Assembly (NCBI GenBank): GCA_002841625.1
Contig: PHAG01000002.1
Location: 478,368-542,367, forward strand
Direction of reading: 5' to 3'
Length of the DNA: 64,000 nt
DNA from: Firmicutes bacterium HGW-Firmicutes-1
GTDB taxonomy: Bacteria; Bacillota; Clostridia; Lachnospirales; Vallitaleaceae
Below the pieces are notes generated by a model. It worked only from the letters and a program-made list of their open reading frames with translations. It searched no databases and was not told the DNA's origin. Of the stretch, positions 46,274 through 55,646 are shown piece by piece. Each line of letters opens with the position of its first letter. Positions within the stretch are counted from its first letter, which is position 1. The position numbers and the translations under genes were made by a program.

Positions 46274-46302
46274 ATGATAGCGTATTTTATTTTTTTGTGC
46301 AA
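46274..46302 (-). promoter_or_regulatory. Promoter of the hut operon
   Basis: Minus strand TTGCAC (-35, 46297-46302), 17-bp spacer, TATCAT (-10, 46274-46279), about 77 nt above the hutH start. Confidence 0.6.
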
Positions 46303-46330
46303 ACGAGTGTGCTAGTTGCTTACCAAGTTA

Positions 46331-46360
46331 ACAGTTCATCATAATAAACAGATGAACTGT
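46331..46360. promoter_or_regulatory. Perfect 10-bp inverted repeat upstream of the hut promoter
   Basis: ACAGTTCATC (46331-46340) and GATGAACTGT (46351-46360) are exact inverted repeats with a 10-bp spacer, lying between the divergent hut and MFS promoters. This geometry fits a dimeric regulator site. The 300-nt gap 46198-46497 holds only these sites. Confidence 0.55.
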
Positions 46361-46444
46361 AATCAATACTTATCTACAGGTCTTAAAACCTTCAAAATAT
46401 CACAGTCAATGTTACAAAACCTCCTCATTCGGTTAAAATATCAA

Positions 46445-46473
46445 TTGAAAAGAATTCCTTAGAATGATAAACT
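46445..46473 (+). promoter_or_regulatory. Candidate promoter of the MFS transporter gene
   Basis: TTGAAA (46445-46450), 17-bp spacer, TAAACT (46468-46473). The -10 is imperfect. Confidence 0.4.
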
Positions 46474-46497
46474 AGGAATAATGAAATTGACTAGAAG

Positions 46498-47736
46498 GTG
46501 ATCATAATAGAAGGCTCTAAAAATCTCTTTCAAAAAAACTTAAAATACTACATACTCTATGGCATTGTTTTTGAACTTATCACAAACCTATATAAGCCCT
46601 TTTCAGTAAAATTTTTAGAGCGTATTGGTGGCAGTGATTTTGACATATCATTATTTAATGCACTCCCGGGTCTTATTATGTTGTTTACACTCATTCCTGG
46701 AATTTTACTTTTAAGAAACCTTAATATTAAAAAAACAACCGGGCTTATGGTTGTATTATCAAGAATTTTCATATTATTGTATGCATTCGTTCCATTTTTT
46801 CCAATCGCATATCAACCATTTGCGTTTACTATGATCACTGCACTTATGAGTGCGCCTACAGCTATATATCTTACAGGGTTTCAAAGTCTCACAGGGGATC
46901 TTTTTGAACCCGATGAATGGGTTAAGGCAGTAAGTGTGAAAAGCAAATATAGTGTTTTAATGATTATATTTATTACTCTATTAACTGGACAACTCTTAAC
47001 TGTTTTGCCTCAAAATGATAATCAGCGCATATTGCTATATCAAGGTTTTTTCTTATTGGCCTTTCTTTTTACAGGTGTAGAATTAGGCTTACTTAAGAAA
47101 ATGAAGGTAACTCATCACACACAAAACGCGATTGGTCCGTTTAAAGATGTAATAAAACACATTTTTTCAAATAAAAGATTCATGTTATACGTTTACTGCT
47201 CACTTACCTTTCATTTTGGTTGGCAAATGGGTTGGCCGCTTTTTACAATCTATACCATTAAAAATCTCGGTGCAAATGAATATTGGCTAGCTATCATTTC
47301 CATATCATCTCTTGTAACGATGTTTATCGGTCATATTTACTGGCCAAGGTTAATCATGAAGTATGGTAATGCAACGATTACAGCTGTATGTACTGTTGGT
47401 ATGTCTATTACGCCAATTTTATATATTGTTTCCAAAAACTTATACGTTCTCGTTGTAATGGCGGCAATTGCAGGCATTGTAACCTCAGGAACACTCACTG
47501 TGCTTCTTAGTGGTGTTTTAGAGGTAATTCCTAGAGAAAACCGTATGCTGTACATGGGCGTTTATACGACCTTTACCAATATTACCTTAACCATTGCTCC
47601 AATAGTTGGTCATCATTTGTTAACCTCAAAAAATATACAGTTTGCACTGGTTATAACTGCCCTATTTAGAATAATAGGTGGAATCACCTTTGTAATACGT
47701 GATATTTACATAAAAAAAACTCAGACCTATTTGTAG
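46498..47736 (+). CDS. Major facilitator superfamily transporter
   Basis: About 412 residues with some 11-12 hydrophobic helices and the two-half arrangement of the MFS; the central loop is at about residues 200-225. Substrate unknown. Divergent from hutH, so histidine or urocanate uptake is a tempting idea, but nothing in the sequence shows it. The start is uncertain: GTG at 46498 directly overlaps the AGAAGG ribosome site, and no in-frame ATG lies near; a non-standard ATA a few codons on would be better spaced. Confidence 0.83.
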   Translation: MIIIEGSKNLFQKNLKYYILYGIVFELITNLYKPFSVKFLERIGGSDFDISLFNALPGLIMLFTLIPGILLLRNLNIKKTTGLMVVLSRIFILLYAFVPFFPIAYQPFAFTMITALMSAPTAIYLTGFQSLTGDLFEPDEWVKAVSVKSKYSVLMIIFITLLTGQLLTVLPQNDNQRILLYQGFFLLAFLFTGVELGLLKKMKVTHHTQNAIGPFKDVIKHIFSNKRFMLYVYCSLTFHFGWQMGWPLFTIYTIKNLGANEYWLAIISISSLVTMFIGHIYWPRLIMKYGNATITAVCTVGMSITPILYIVSKNLYVLVVMAAIAGIVTSGTLTVLLSGVLEVIPRENRMLYMGVYTTFTNITLTIAPIVGHHLLTSKNIQFALVITALFRIIGGITFVIRDIYIKKTQTYL

Positions 47737-47744
47737 TTTAAATT

Positions 47745-48389
47745 TTACCAAATAAATTGAATACCTGAATTTATAAAATATAATGCAAAGCAAACTACGA
47801 ACGCACCAAGACCTATGATTAAGCCTTTGTATACTTTTGGACTCATAAGCTTTCTACTCTTAGACATACTAAAAGCAACAAAAGTAAACCATGAAATATC
47901 TGATAAAATATGACCTATATAAACCAAAGCAACCCCAACAAGACCAACCTTTAAAGAATCCACCAACAAAGCCATTCCAATGCTTGCCCACCACAAGATA
48001 AAATATGGATTGCTAATACTAACTGTTACTCCTTTTATGATTAGCTTTTTCCAAGAATATTTATGCTCTGCTGTTTTTAAATCCTCTAGGGAAATCTTAT
48101 TCTTAATTGCACTAAAAAACATATCTAACCCCATAAGTAGCAAAACCAACCCGCCAACAATGCCAATAACGCCTGATACAATTGGGTATGTAAAGAATTC
48201 CTTTAAACCTAGCATTAACAAAACAACCGTTACAAGTTCTAATAACGCATGTCCAAGGCCTAGAAGCAATCCGCCTTTTGCCCCTTTTTTAATCCCTACA
48301 TCTATTGTTAACCCTAATAATGGTCCCGGCATCAATGCACCAGAAAACCCAATGGCAAATGATGTTGCACCAATCATTAAATAATTCAT
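47745..48389 (-). CDS. LysE-family amino-acid exporter
   Basis: 214 residues with about six helices. GFSGALMPGPLLGLTIDVGIKKG is the N-terminal LysE/RhtB signature. Such proteins export lysine, threonine, homoserine or related compounds by proton exchange. The substrate is not predictable here. Convergent with the MFS gene, with only 8 nt between the stops. Confidence 0.88.
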   Translation of the reverse strand: MNYLMIGATSFAIGFSGALMPGPLLGLTIDVGIKKGAKGGLLLGLGHALLELVTVVLLMLGLKEFFTYPIVSGVIGIVGGLVLLLMGLDMFFSAIKNKISLEDLKTAEHKYSWKKLIIKGVTVSISNPYFILWWASIGMALLVDSLKVGLVGVALVYIGHILSDISWFTFVAFSMSKSRKLMSPKVYKGLIIGLGAFVVCFALYFINSGIQFIW

Positions 48390-48463
48390 AATGTCTCCCG
48401 ATTAATTTAAATATTATTTAATACCATTGATTCCTATCCCATTCATGATTTCATGAACTTTTA

Positions 48464-48799
48464 TTATACAGTCACTATAGTTTTCGCTGTCAACATGATA
48501 TCAGCGATTTCATCCATGTTACTTACTCTTGCTGCTTTCAAGGATTTCTCAAGTTTAAAGTGACTAACACAAGTTCCACAAGCAAGTATATCAACTCCTG
48601 CTTCAAAAAGACCATTAACTGCATCCAAAACTTCAGAACCAGTCGCTGCAATCTTCACTGCTGAATTATATAATATGATTGTTTCTGGTTTGTTTGGACT
48701 TGCCCAGACCTTACGTAGAAATGCTCCCATAAGCTTTTTACCGAGAACCTCATCACCACTTCCAAAACTTTCACTATTAATAATGATTACTCTATCCAT
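48464..48799 (-). CDS. DsrE-family protein, YedF C-terminal type
   Basis: 111 residues. The DsrE/DsrF-like fold is suggested by RVIIINSESFGSGDEVLGKKLM and the ACGTC (Cys-x-x-Cys) near residue 75. The family member YedF fuses this to a TusA-like domain and is associated with selenium metabolism; here the TusA part is absent. The ATG at 48799 begins the conserved part; GTG at 48808 is an alternative. No selenium genes are nearby, so the role is open. Confidence 0.8.
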   Translation of the reverse strand: MDRVIIINSESFGSGDEVLGKKLMGAFLRKVWASPNKPETIILYNSAVKIAATGSEVLDAVNGLFEAGVDILACGTCVSHFKLEKSLKAARVSNMDEIADIMLTAKTIVTV

Positions 48800-48862
48800 T
48801 TTCCTCACAGTTCCTTTCGTTTCGTTATGCTGAAATATACGAGATTTTCATATAAAAGATAC

Positions 48863-48882
48863 GTAGGCACCCTAGCGCCTAC
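48863..48882 (-). terminator. Hairpin before the DsrE-family gene, weak terminator
   Basis: GTAGGC (48863-48868) and GCCTAC (48877-48882) with an 8-base loop, directly after the lipoprotein stop on the minus strand, followed by TCTTTTAT. Confidence 0.5.
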
Positions 48883-48891
48883 TCTAAATAA

Positions 48892-49497
48892 TTATTGAAC
48901 ATAAGACTCTAAAATTCCTGGCACTAAATACTCTACCTCTGGATTATATGTTTCAACTGAAAGATAATATGTTTTATCTCCCACACTTTTATATGAAACT
49001 ACCCAATATTCATCACCACTTCTATCTTCGATCATAACTAAATTATCCTCTGTTCCAGAAACAATTTCTGGATTTGTCATTGAGCTACTGATTACATCTA
49101 CTAAAAGTTCAACATCAGTTATATCATAGACACTCATTGAAACAATCCATTCACTGTTATAACTTGACCACTGCAATAAATTCGGGTCACTTGTACCACT
49201 TTCGTCTTGGAACCTAGCATAATCCTTTGGAATGTTCACAAAACCAACCTTATCATTTCCAACTGTAGCCATTTCCTCTGAACTTGTAGTTATAACATCT
49301 GTTAACTCATCAGCATCTATTTTTTCTTTTTCATTCATATCTTCATCTATGTTATCATCTTGATCTTTATTTCTTGATTCCTTTTGCTCCTTATCTTCAT
49401 TATCAAAGAGCTTTATATTTACACCACATGAAGTAACTACTGACATTACCACTAGTAACACTAGCATTATTATGTATTTCTGAATATTTTTGTTCAT
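48892..49497 (-). CDS. Predicted lipoprotein of unknown function
   Basis: 201 residues. A signal peptide with lipobox VTSC (Cys near residue 24), an acidic Lys/Asp/Glu linker (about 33-60) and a C-terminal globular domain (about 70-200) with alternating beta-strands, VGFVNIPKDYARFQDESG near its start. Not recognised. The ATG at 49497 has GGAAGG seven bases upstream. It could be an envelope sensor or binding protein; there is no supporting neighbour. Confidence 0.75.
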   Translation of the reverse strand: MNKNIQKYIIMLVLLVVMSVVTSCGVNIKLFDNEDKEQKESRNKDQDDNIDEDMNEKEKIDADELTDVITTSSEEMATVGNDKVGFVNIPKDYARFQDESGTSDPNLLQWSSYNSEWIVSMSVYDITDVELLVDVISSSMTNPEIVSGTEDNLVMIEDRSGDEYWVVSYKSVGDKTYYLSVETYNPEVEYLVPGILESYVQ

Positions 49498-49530
49498 ATG
49501 CATACCTTCCGTTATTTTTTTAATTTTTAC

Positions 49531-50535
49531 TTATGTTGCAGCTGTTACCGCGGCAGTCGTTGCTGATATAGCTGCTATTGTAGCTGCTATTTGTGCTGCT
49601 ATTAGTGTTTCTATTGAGACGCCCATAGCTGTTTGAATAATTTCATTTTGGTTGTTCTCATTCTTATTATTTTGAATCCATTCTTCTGATACAAGTGCTG
49701 CTGCTAAAAGTACATTCATTCCCTTCCCAAGCCATTTGAATTTTTTCAAATGATTCAATCTTTCTGATACCTTTATAACATCATTGGTAATCTCTCCCGT
49801 ATCATCCTTGATTAAGGAAATCAATCCAAAGGCAGAATAAAAGCTTGCTTGCACATTTAATTTATTTTCTTTTAAAGTTGTTTGAAGCCTAATACAGCGA
49901 TTCACAACATCTTCAACTGGCTCATCACTAAAAGATAAAATATGAGAAAGAAGTTGAAGGCTTCCACCTTTATAAAAACCCTTTTCATGAAGTTTCATGT
50001 AATAAGCTTCTACTTTCTCGATAGGGTTGTTAAATTTAGATAGGAGAACTGCTAACGGATAATCGTCTCCACTAGTTAGCCAAGGATGATTTTTTTTCAT
50101 TGCTAAATAAATATCATAAGCTTTCTTAGCTCTTTCTTTAACATCCTCTTGTAAGATTACTTCGTCACTCGTTATTAATAATGCATAATTTGCAATGGGC
50201 AAATAACTACTATATTTAAAGCCTGCCAGTTTTAAGTATTCATCATTTTTTTGCATTTGTTCAAATTGTTCAATTGGTTCCATGTATTGATGAACTAACA
50301 AGGCGGCTAACATAAATTTATTGTTACCACGGTATTCAGAAAATCCACCTGTTTCTTCCTTAATAAATCTAGACATTTCTTTAATTCTTTCTACATCTAC
50401 TTCCTTACCTTCTTTCTGTGCATAAATAAGAGCAACAAAATGTTGACTTAAATTCATTTCCCACGGAAATGCTTTTGCTAAAGCCAAGTAATTTTTCAGC
50501 ATAATATTCGTTTTTAACATTAAACTTTCTTTCAT
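49531..50535 (-). CDS. DUF4003 family protein
   Basis: 334 residues, resembling the DUF4003 family of Bacillota (all-helical, function unknown). The family-like pattern is repeated helices such as FMLAALLVHQYMEP and YPLAVLLSKFNNPIEKVEAYY. The C-terminus is unusual: about 28 residues of almost only Ala, Thr and Ile, which could be a membrane-associated or aggregation-prone tail. The ATG at 50535 follows AAGGAG; the longer frame from 50583 includes this site. Confidence 0.8.
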   Translation of the reverse strand: MKESLMLKTNIMLKNYLALAKAFPWEMNLSQHFVALIYAQKEGKEVDVERIKEMSRFIKEETGGFSEYRGNNKFMLAALLVHQYMEPIEQFEQMQKNDEYLKLAGFKYSSYLPIANYALLITSDEVILQEDVKERAKKAYDIYLAMKKNHPWLTSGDDYPLAVLLSKFNNPIEKVEAYYMKLHEKGFYKGGSLQLLSHILSFSDEPVEDVVNRCIRLQTTLKENKLNVQASFYSAFGLISLIKDDTGEITNDVIKVSERLNHLKKFKWLGKGMNVLLAAALVSEEWIQNNKNENNQNEIIQTAMGVSIETLIAAQIAATIAAISATTAAVTAAT

Positions 50536-50566
50536 CTTTACCGCTCCTTTTTCTTTAAAGTAAAAG

Positions 50567-50606
50567 AACAAGAAAAAACTCATTTATAAAATGAATCATC
50601 CTTGTT
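50567..50606 (-). other. Hairpin in the DUF4003 gene leader
   Basis: GAACAAG and CTTGTTC arms enclose an inner TCATTT/AAATGA hairpin, just upstream of the ribosome binding site. Possible leader control or a transcript end from upstream. Confidence 0.45.
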
Positions 50607-50770
50607 CACAATATTTATGATTAAATAGTAAACCTTCAATGTAATTCCACCCCGAATATCTATCTCTATCTTTTCATCAGTTTATTACTTTTCAAATACA
50701 TAGTCAAGTCATATTTTATATATTATTGTCTTATTTTTTATTCTCACTTAATTTATATGATTGCTTAATT

Positions 50771-50804
50771 TTTATTACTTGTTTAATTTTATTACTTGTT
50801 TAAT
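50771..50804. repeat. Two perfect tandem 17-bp repeats
   Basis: TTTATTACTTGTTTAAT occurs twice in direct succession (50771-50787 and 50788-50804) just after the plsY stop. Otherwise the 280-nt gap 50536-50814 holds AT-rich sequence and the hairpin at 50567. Confidence 0.85.
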
Positions 50805-50814
50805 CTTCAATCCC

Positions 50815-51453
50815 TTATTTAATATTCTCATCTTCTGCAGTCGTTTCTTCCACTACTATATTTTTCTTGTGTCCAATTTTACTTTCCGTACCCGACAATA
50901 ATCTTTTAATATTCGCCCTATGTCTAAAAAGTGCGAAGGCCATCAAAAACAAAGCAAGCAATATGTATTCTATTTGATCACCATGAAATACAAATGTCAA
51001 TATTGGAAAAGTAATGACCATTATAATAGCACCAAGAGATACAAATCTAGAAATATATATAGTTATTGCCATAATAGACATTAGGATTAAGCCAATAATA
51101 GGATTAACAGCCATTGCAACACCAAGTGTTGAAGCAATACCCTTACCACCTTTAAATTTTAAAAACACAGGCCAATTATGCCCCATGATTGCACCAAGCC
51201 CTGCGTAAAAACCAACAATTGGATCATCAAATAGTAGGCTAGCAAGTAATACAGCAGCTATTGCTTTCGTAAAATCACCTATAAATGTAATCGCTCCAAA
51301 TTTCCAACCTAGTACACGAATTGCATTTGTAGTTCCAAGATTACCGCTGCCATACTCTCTAATATCAATCTTCTGCTTCAATTCTCCAACAATATATGCA
51401 GTTTGAAAACATCCAAATAAATATCCAATCAATACGCCAATTAATCTAATCAT
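50815..51453 (-). CDS. plsY: Glycerol-3-phosphate acyltransferase PlsY
   Basis: 212-residue membrane enzyme that moves the acyl group from acyl-phosphate to glycerol-3-phosphate, the first step of phospholipid synthesis. Conserved cytoplasmic motifs: GSGNLGTTNA (about 36-45), GHNWPVFLKFKGGKG (about 92-106). Five or so helices. Two bases after der, the usual pairing in Bacillota. Confidence 0.96.
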   Translation of the reverse strand: MIRLIGVLIGYLFGCFQTAYIVGELKQKIDIREYGSGNLGTTNAIRVLGWKFGAITFIGDFTKAIAAVLLASLLFDDPIVGFYAGLGAIMGHNWPVFLKFKGGKGIASTLGVAMAVNPIIGLILMSIMAITIYISRFVSLGAIIMVITFPILTFVFHGDQIEYILLALFLMAFALFRHRANIKRLLSGTESKIGHKKNIVVEETTAEDENIK

Positions 51454-51455
51454 CG

Positions 51456-52778
51456 TTATTTTTCCTTTCTTTCTCTTACTAACATTTTGATAGGGGTCCC
51501 TTTAAATCCAAATGACTCTCTAATTTGATTTTCAATATATCTTCTATAAGAAAAATGCGCCAATTCCTTATCATTTACAAACATAACAAAACATGGTGGC
51601 TTTATTGATATTTGTGTCATATAATATATTTTTAGTCTTTTTCCCTTATCAGAAGGTGGCTGATTCATAGCCATCGCATCATATAAAATATCATTTAAAA
51701 CCCCAGTAGCCACTCTTAGAGAATGATTTTGAATTACCATATCTAAAGATTCAAATAACTTATTGATTCTAAGTCCAGTTTTAGCTGATATAAATACAAC
51801 TGGTGCATACGTCATATAGGCTAAGGTTTTTTGCACGGTGTCAAGGAATCGATATACTGACTTATCATCTTTCTCAATAGCATCCCATTTATTAACTGCT
51901 ATTACAGCACCCTTTCCTCTATCATGAGCGATACCTGCAATTTTAGCATCTTGCTCTGTAATACCTTCTTCAGCATCTATCATTACAACAACAATATCAG
52001 CGCGTTCAATAGCTGCAACCGTTCTAATAATGCTGTAGCGCTCTAGGTCTTCTTTGATTTTGCTTTTTCTTCTAAGTCCAGCAGTATCGATAAGAATATA
52101 TTCATTATCATCATATTTAACTTTTAAATCAATAGAATCTCTAGTTGTTCCCGGTATGTCTGAAACAATAACGCGGTTTTCACCTAATATTTTATTTACC
52201 AAAGAAGATTTCCCAACATTAGGCTTGCCAATAATAGCAATTTTAGGAATATCGGTATCATCAGTTTCTTCATCAATAGCCGGGAAATGTTTCACTACTT
52301 CATCTAAAAAGTCTCCTAGTCCAATTGCCCCTGCCGCTGAAATACCAAAAGGTTCTCCAAGACCAAGGTTGTAAAATTCAAAAACATCATTCGTCAACTT
52401 TTCAACGCTGTCCACTTTATTAATACATAGGACGATGGGTTTTTTAGAACGTCTAAGCATATCAGCAACTTTGAAATCCGCGTCCACTAATCCCGTTCTA
52501 ACATCTCCAAGAAATACAATTACATCTGCAGTTTCAATGGCTATTTCAGCTTGATCTCTCATGCTAGATAGAATCAAGTCGGAAGAATCAGGTTCAATTC
52601 CCCCAGTATCAATAAGTGTGAATTGGTAATTTAACCATTCCACATCTGCATAAATTCTGTCTCTGGTTACACCTGGTGTATCATCTACAATAGAAATGTT
52701 TGTACCAGCTAATCTGTTAAATAATGTAGATTTACCTACATTAGGTCTCCCTACAATTGCAACTATCGGTTTACTCAT
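51456..52778 (-). CDS. der: Ribosome-associated GTPase Der (EngA)
   Basis: 440 residues with two tandem G domains (GRPNVGKST at about 10-18, GKPNVGKSS at about 184-192) and a C-terminal KH-like domain. Needed for 50S subunit maturation. AAGGAG before ATG. Downstream of the DUF512 gene and upstream of plsY. Confidence 0.97.
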   Translation of the reverse strand: MSKPIVAIVGRPNVGKSTLFNRLAGTNISIVDDTPGVTRDRIYADVEWLNYQFTLIDTGGIEPDSSDLILSSMRDQAEIAIETADVIVFLGDVRTGLVDADFKVADMLRRSKKPIVLCINKVDSVEKLTNDVFEFYNLGLGEPFGISAAGAIGLGDFLDEVVKHFPAIDEETDDTDIPKIAIIGKPNVGKSSLVNKILGENRVIVSDIPGTTRDSIDLKVKYDDNEYILIDTAGLRRKSKIKEDLERYSIIRTVAAIERADIVVVMIDAEEGITEQDAKIAGIAHDRGKGAVIAVNKWDAIEKDDKSVYRFLDTVQKTLAYMTYAPVVFISAKTGLRINKLFESLDMVIQNHSLRVATGVLNDILYDAMAMNQPPSDKGKRLKIYYMTQISIKPPCFVMFVNDKELAHFSYRRYIENQIRESFGFKGTPIKMLVRERKEK

Positions 52779-52790
52779 TTAATTACTCCT

Positions 52791-54098
52791 TTATCCTAAA
52801 ATCCCTTGGATAAAATCTTCTCCACTAGGATTTATTGTAACGACTTTTGTATTAAGACTCTTTTCAATATCTGATAGGGTCATGTTGTCAAGAAGAACGT
52901 CTTCTCCACTTCTTAATAAATTAGAAGGTAGTAGCAGTTCATCTCCTAAATTCTTGTCTTTTAATTGCTCTATAATGTCTGTTCCTGTTAATAGTCCAGA
53001 TACAGTAATTCTCTCTCCAAAAAAACGATTCACAATAGGGTAAATATAAACCTGAAGATTGGTGTGCTTTTCTGTTAAGCGTAAAACCAAATCCTGAATA
53101 ACTGGTGCAATTAATTGACCGGTTGCTATGGAAATTGTTCTCCTTTTTGGAGATGGTTTGATTTCATTATAACACTCATTGAATTCATCAATCAAGAGTC
53201 TTGTCATTCCAACACCATTTTCAAGCTGTAAATACCCATCATAGGTTTGCTCCCTGGGACATTGTACTTCTGCAAGAAAATAAAATTCATCACCAGCATG
53301 TATAAAATGTGTCTCATGAGAATCATAAATTCTTTTTTGCCATTTTTCTACTGTTTTAATTACAGCAAGAGCATCCTCTTTATCAAAAGGTTCTAAAGTA
53401 GCAAGTCCATGGCGATATTTACTAAGTCCAACTGGAACAATTGATACGCTTTGTAAATATGGTAGATAAGCACTTAAAGCTTCAATGGATGCTTCTAGCT
53501 CTTCACCATCATTTAACCCTTTACATAGAACAATTTGTCCATTCATTAAGATATTAGCTTCAAATAGACGATCCATATAGCCTTTGATTTTATCAGCAAA
53601 TCGATTGTTTAACATTTTCTTTCGAAGCTCTAAATTCATGGTATGAACAGAAATATTAATGGGTGAAAGATGGTACTTAATAATTCTATCGATATCATGG
53701 TCCTTCATATTGGTAAGTGTAACATAGTTACCTTGTAAAAAGGACAACCTTGCATCATCATCCTTAAAATACAAGGTTTCTCTCATCCCTGGTGGAAGCT
53801 GGTCAATGAAACAAAAAACGCACTTATTACAACAGGATTTATATTCATCCATGAGATTGCTTTCAAAAACAATACCTAAATCTTCATTGTATTCTTTTTC
53901 AATCTCAATAGACCATTCCTCGTTTAAATTACTTTTATAAATAAGAAGGGTTAATTCCTCGTCCTCAGCTAGAAAATGATAATCTAAGGCATCGGTTATT
54001 ATTTCACCGTTTATTGAAATAAGAGTATCGTTAGGCTCTATACCTACTTCCTCTGCTATACTATTTTTAACAATTTCTACTATTTTATGCCCATTCAT
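52791..54098 (-). CDS. DUF512 family protein with PDZ and radical-SAM-like domains
   Basis: 435 residues. A PDZ-like N-terminus (about 1-65, IVEIVKNSIAEEVGIEPND), then a segment with Cys-x3-Cys-x2-Cys (CCNKCVFC, near residue 90) as in radical-SAM proteins, and the C-terminal DUF512 domain (GQLIAPVIQDL, LLTGTDI). Common next to der in Clostridia. Reaction not established. Confidence 0.88.
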   Translation of the reverse strand: MNGHKIVEIVKNSIAEEVGIEPNDTLISINGEIITDALDYHFLAEDEELTLLIYKSNLNEEWSIEIEKEYNEDLGIVFESNLMDEYKSCCNKCVFCFIDQLPPGMRETLYFKDDDARLSFLQGNYVTLTNMKDHDIDRIIKYHLSPINISVHTMNLELRKKMLNNRFADKIKGYMDRLFEANILMNGQIVLCKGLNDGEELEASIEALSAYLPYLQSVSIVPVGLSKYRHGLATLEPFDKEDALAVIKTVEKWQKRIYDSHETHFIHAGDEFYFLAEVQCPREQTYDGYLQLENGVGMTRLLIDEFNECYNEIKPSPKRRTISIATGQLIAPVIQDLVLRLTEKHTNLQVYIYPIVNRFFGERITVSGLLTGTDIIEQLKDKNLGDELLLPSNLLRSGEDVLLDNMTLSDIEKSLNTKVVTINPSGEDFIQGILG

Positions 54099-54106
54099 AT
54101 GATCAC

Positions 54107-54937
54107 CTACTTTAGAGCCATTATTGCAACCATGTTTCCTCGTTTTCCATCGGTCCCTCGATGAGAAAACAGGACGTCCTTATTACACATTGTACAAATA
54201 TCAGTCTTTTGTATATTCTGTTTTTTTATTCCTGCTTCAAGGAGTACTTCCTCATTTGCAGACCATAAATCAATCATATACTTGTTTTCATGGTGCTTTT
54301 TTACAATCTTATCAATTATATCACGATTAAACATTTTTTCAACCTCTATTTTTACATCTTCCGATACTTCAAAGCAACAAACACCAATAGAAGGACCAAT
54401 TACAGTTAATATATCCTCTGATTTAGAACCGAAATGCTCTTCCATCAAATGAACTGTTTTCGCTCCAATTTTCTTAACTGTTCCCCGCCATCCCGCATGA
54501 GTCAAAGCAATAACCTGTTTTATGGGATCCAAAAAATACAGGGGCACACAATCTGCAAAAGAGGTTACCAGGGCAACATCCTTCTCATTTGTAATAAGCC
54601 CATCAACTCCCAATAAATCATTTTCTCTTTCAAAGCCCTTCCCTCTATCTTTACGGTCTACGATAGCTATTTTATCCTCATGAATCTGACTAGAAAAAAC
54701 AAGATCACTTGTATGAATACCAATTGTATCACAAAGTATTTGGTAATTTTCTCTCACATTTTCCTCTTGATCACCTCTATGAAATCCTAAATTCATACTT
54801 TCAAAAATACCACTGCTTTTTCCACCTAATCTTGTAGAAAAACAATGTTTGACTAGCCCAGTCGCACTAAATATCGGCATTTGTATATAAACTACTTTAT
54901 CCTTTTGACAAATATCAAAAACTTCAGATGTTAACAT
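54107..54937 (-). CDS. pgeF: Laccase-domain protein PgeF (YfiH family)
   Basis: 276 residues. Zinc-dependent CNF1/YfiH fold. TSFADCVPLYF, LTHAGWRGTV and GPSIGVCCFEV contain the His and Cys active-site residues. Homologues act as purine nucleoside phosphorylases/adenosine deaminases, and PgeF corrects mis-incorporated serine in peptidoglycan precursors. Eight bases before DUF512 on the same strand. Confidence 0.92.
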   Translation of the reverse strand: MLTSEVFDICQKDKVVYIQMPIFSATGLVKHCFSTRLGGKSSGIFESMNLGFHRGDQEENVRENYQILCDTIGIHTSDLVFSSQIHEDKIAIVDRKDRGKGFERENDLLGVDGLITNEKDVALVTSFADCVPLYFLDPIKQVIALTHAGWRGTVKKIGAKTVHLMEEHFGSKSEDILTVIGPSIGVCCFEVSEDVKIEVEKMFNRDIIDKIVKKHHENKYMIDLWSANEEVLLEAGIKKQNIQKTDICTMCNKDVLFSHRGTDGKRGNMVAIMALK

Positions 54938-54947
54938 ATTGACCTCT

Positions 54948-55313
54948 CTATAACAGGTTTAAATTATTTTCTATTGTAAAAGCATTTTTGATCCAAACTA
55001 CTTCAGTATCAATTATTTCAATCACATCAAAACGCATGGCCTTTTCAAATAGATTATTCTTTTGCGCGTACCACATAGCACTTTTTATTATTTTCATTTG
55101 TTTGTAATAATGAACGGCTTCATAAGGTCTTCCCATTTTAGTGTTTTTTCTATATTTCACCTCTATGAAAATAATGACTCCGTCGTGCTTTGCAATAATA
55201 TCAATTTCTCCAATTTTACACGTATAATTCGTTGTAATAATATTACAACCTTCTTGAAGCAAGTGCCTAACTGCTTTCTCTTCTCCCTCACTGCCAACTA
55301 CTCTCTTATTCAT
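54948..55313 (-). CDS. yraN: YraN/UPF0102 family nuclease-like protein
   Basis: 121 residues. The VGSEGEEKAVRHL start, GEIDIIAKHDGVIIFIEVKYRKN (the restriction-endonuclease-like D...ExK core) and the length match UPF0102. The function of the family is poorly known. Between the FlhB-like gene and pgeF, in the usual rnhB neighbourhood. Confidence 0.93.
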   Translation of the reverse strand: MNKRVVGSEGEEKAVRHLLQEGCNIITTNYTCKIGEIDIIAKHDGVIIFIEVKYRKNTKMGRPYEAVHYYKQMKIIKSAMWYAQKNNLFEKAMRFDVIEIIDTEVVWIKNAFTIENNLNLL

Positions 55314-55321
55314 GTGACCCC

Positions 55322-55603
55322 CTACTTAACTTTATCATATAATTTATCTAAATCTGTAACGAAGACCATGATTTCTGCAACTACTTGATAAAGCTCAGGT
55401 GGAATAAAATCTCCAAGTTCAAGCTTCGTTAATGTTTCAGCTAGCTTTTCATCATGATATGTTGGAATATTGTTTTCTTCAGCTTTTTCAAGTATTTTAT
55501 CAGCAACTGCTCCGGCTCCTTTGGCAATCAGCTTTGGAGCATCCTCAGCAGCATCATACTTAATGGCTGCAACTTTTTTAATTCTTTTGCCTTCCACAAT
55601 CAT
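55322..55603 (-). CDS. FlhB C-terminal-like protein (YlqH type)
   Basis: 93 residues, corresponding only to the cytoplasmic domain of the flagellar export switch FlhB: AAIKYDAAEDAPKLIAKG, NNIPTYHDEKLAETL and GDFIPPELYQVVAEI. It has no membrane domain, and the NPTH autocleavage site is absent or lost. The start is uncertain: ATG at 55603 has AAGGAT just upstream; TTG at 55630 is the longest frame. Paired with the FliK-like gene upstream, as ylqG-ylqH in Bacillus. Function unknown. Confidence 0.83.
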   Translation of the reverse strand: MIVEGKRIKKVAAIKYDAAEDAPKLIAKGAGAVADKILEKAEENNIPTYHDEKLAETLTKLELGDFIPPELYQVVAEIMVFVTDLDKLYDKVK

Positions 55604-55646
55604 CACATCCTTATCAATCAATCGAAACAAATTATCTATTCTCTCA

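Noticed and set aside
46498..47736. MFS gene as part of the hut operon
   Set aside because: Opposite strand with its own promoter-like sequence; at most divergent co-regulation.
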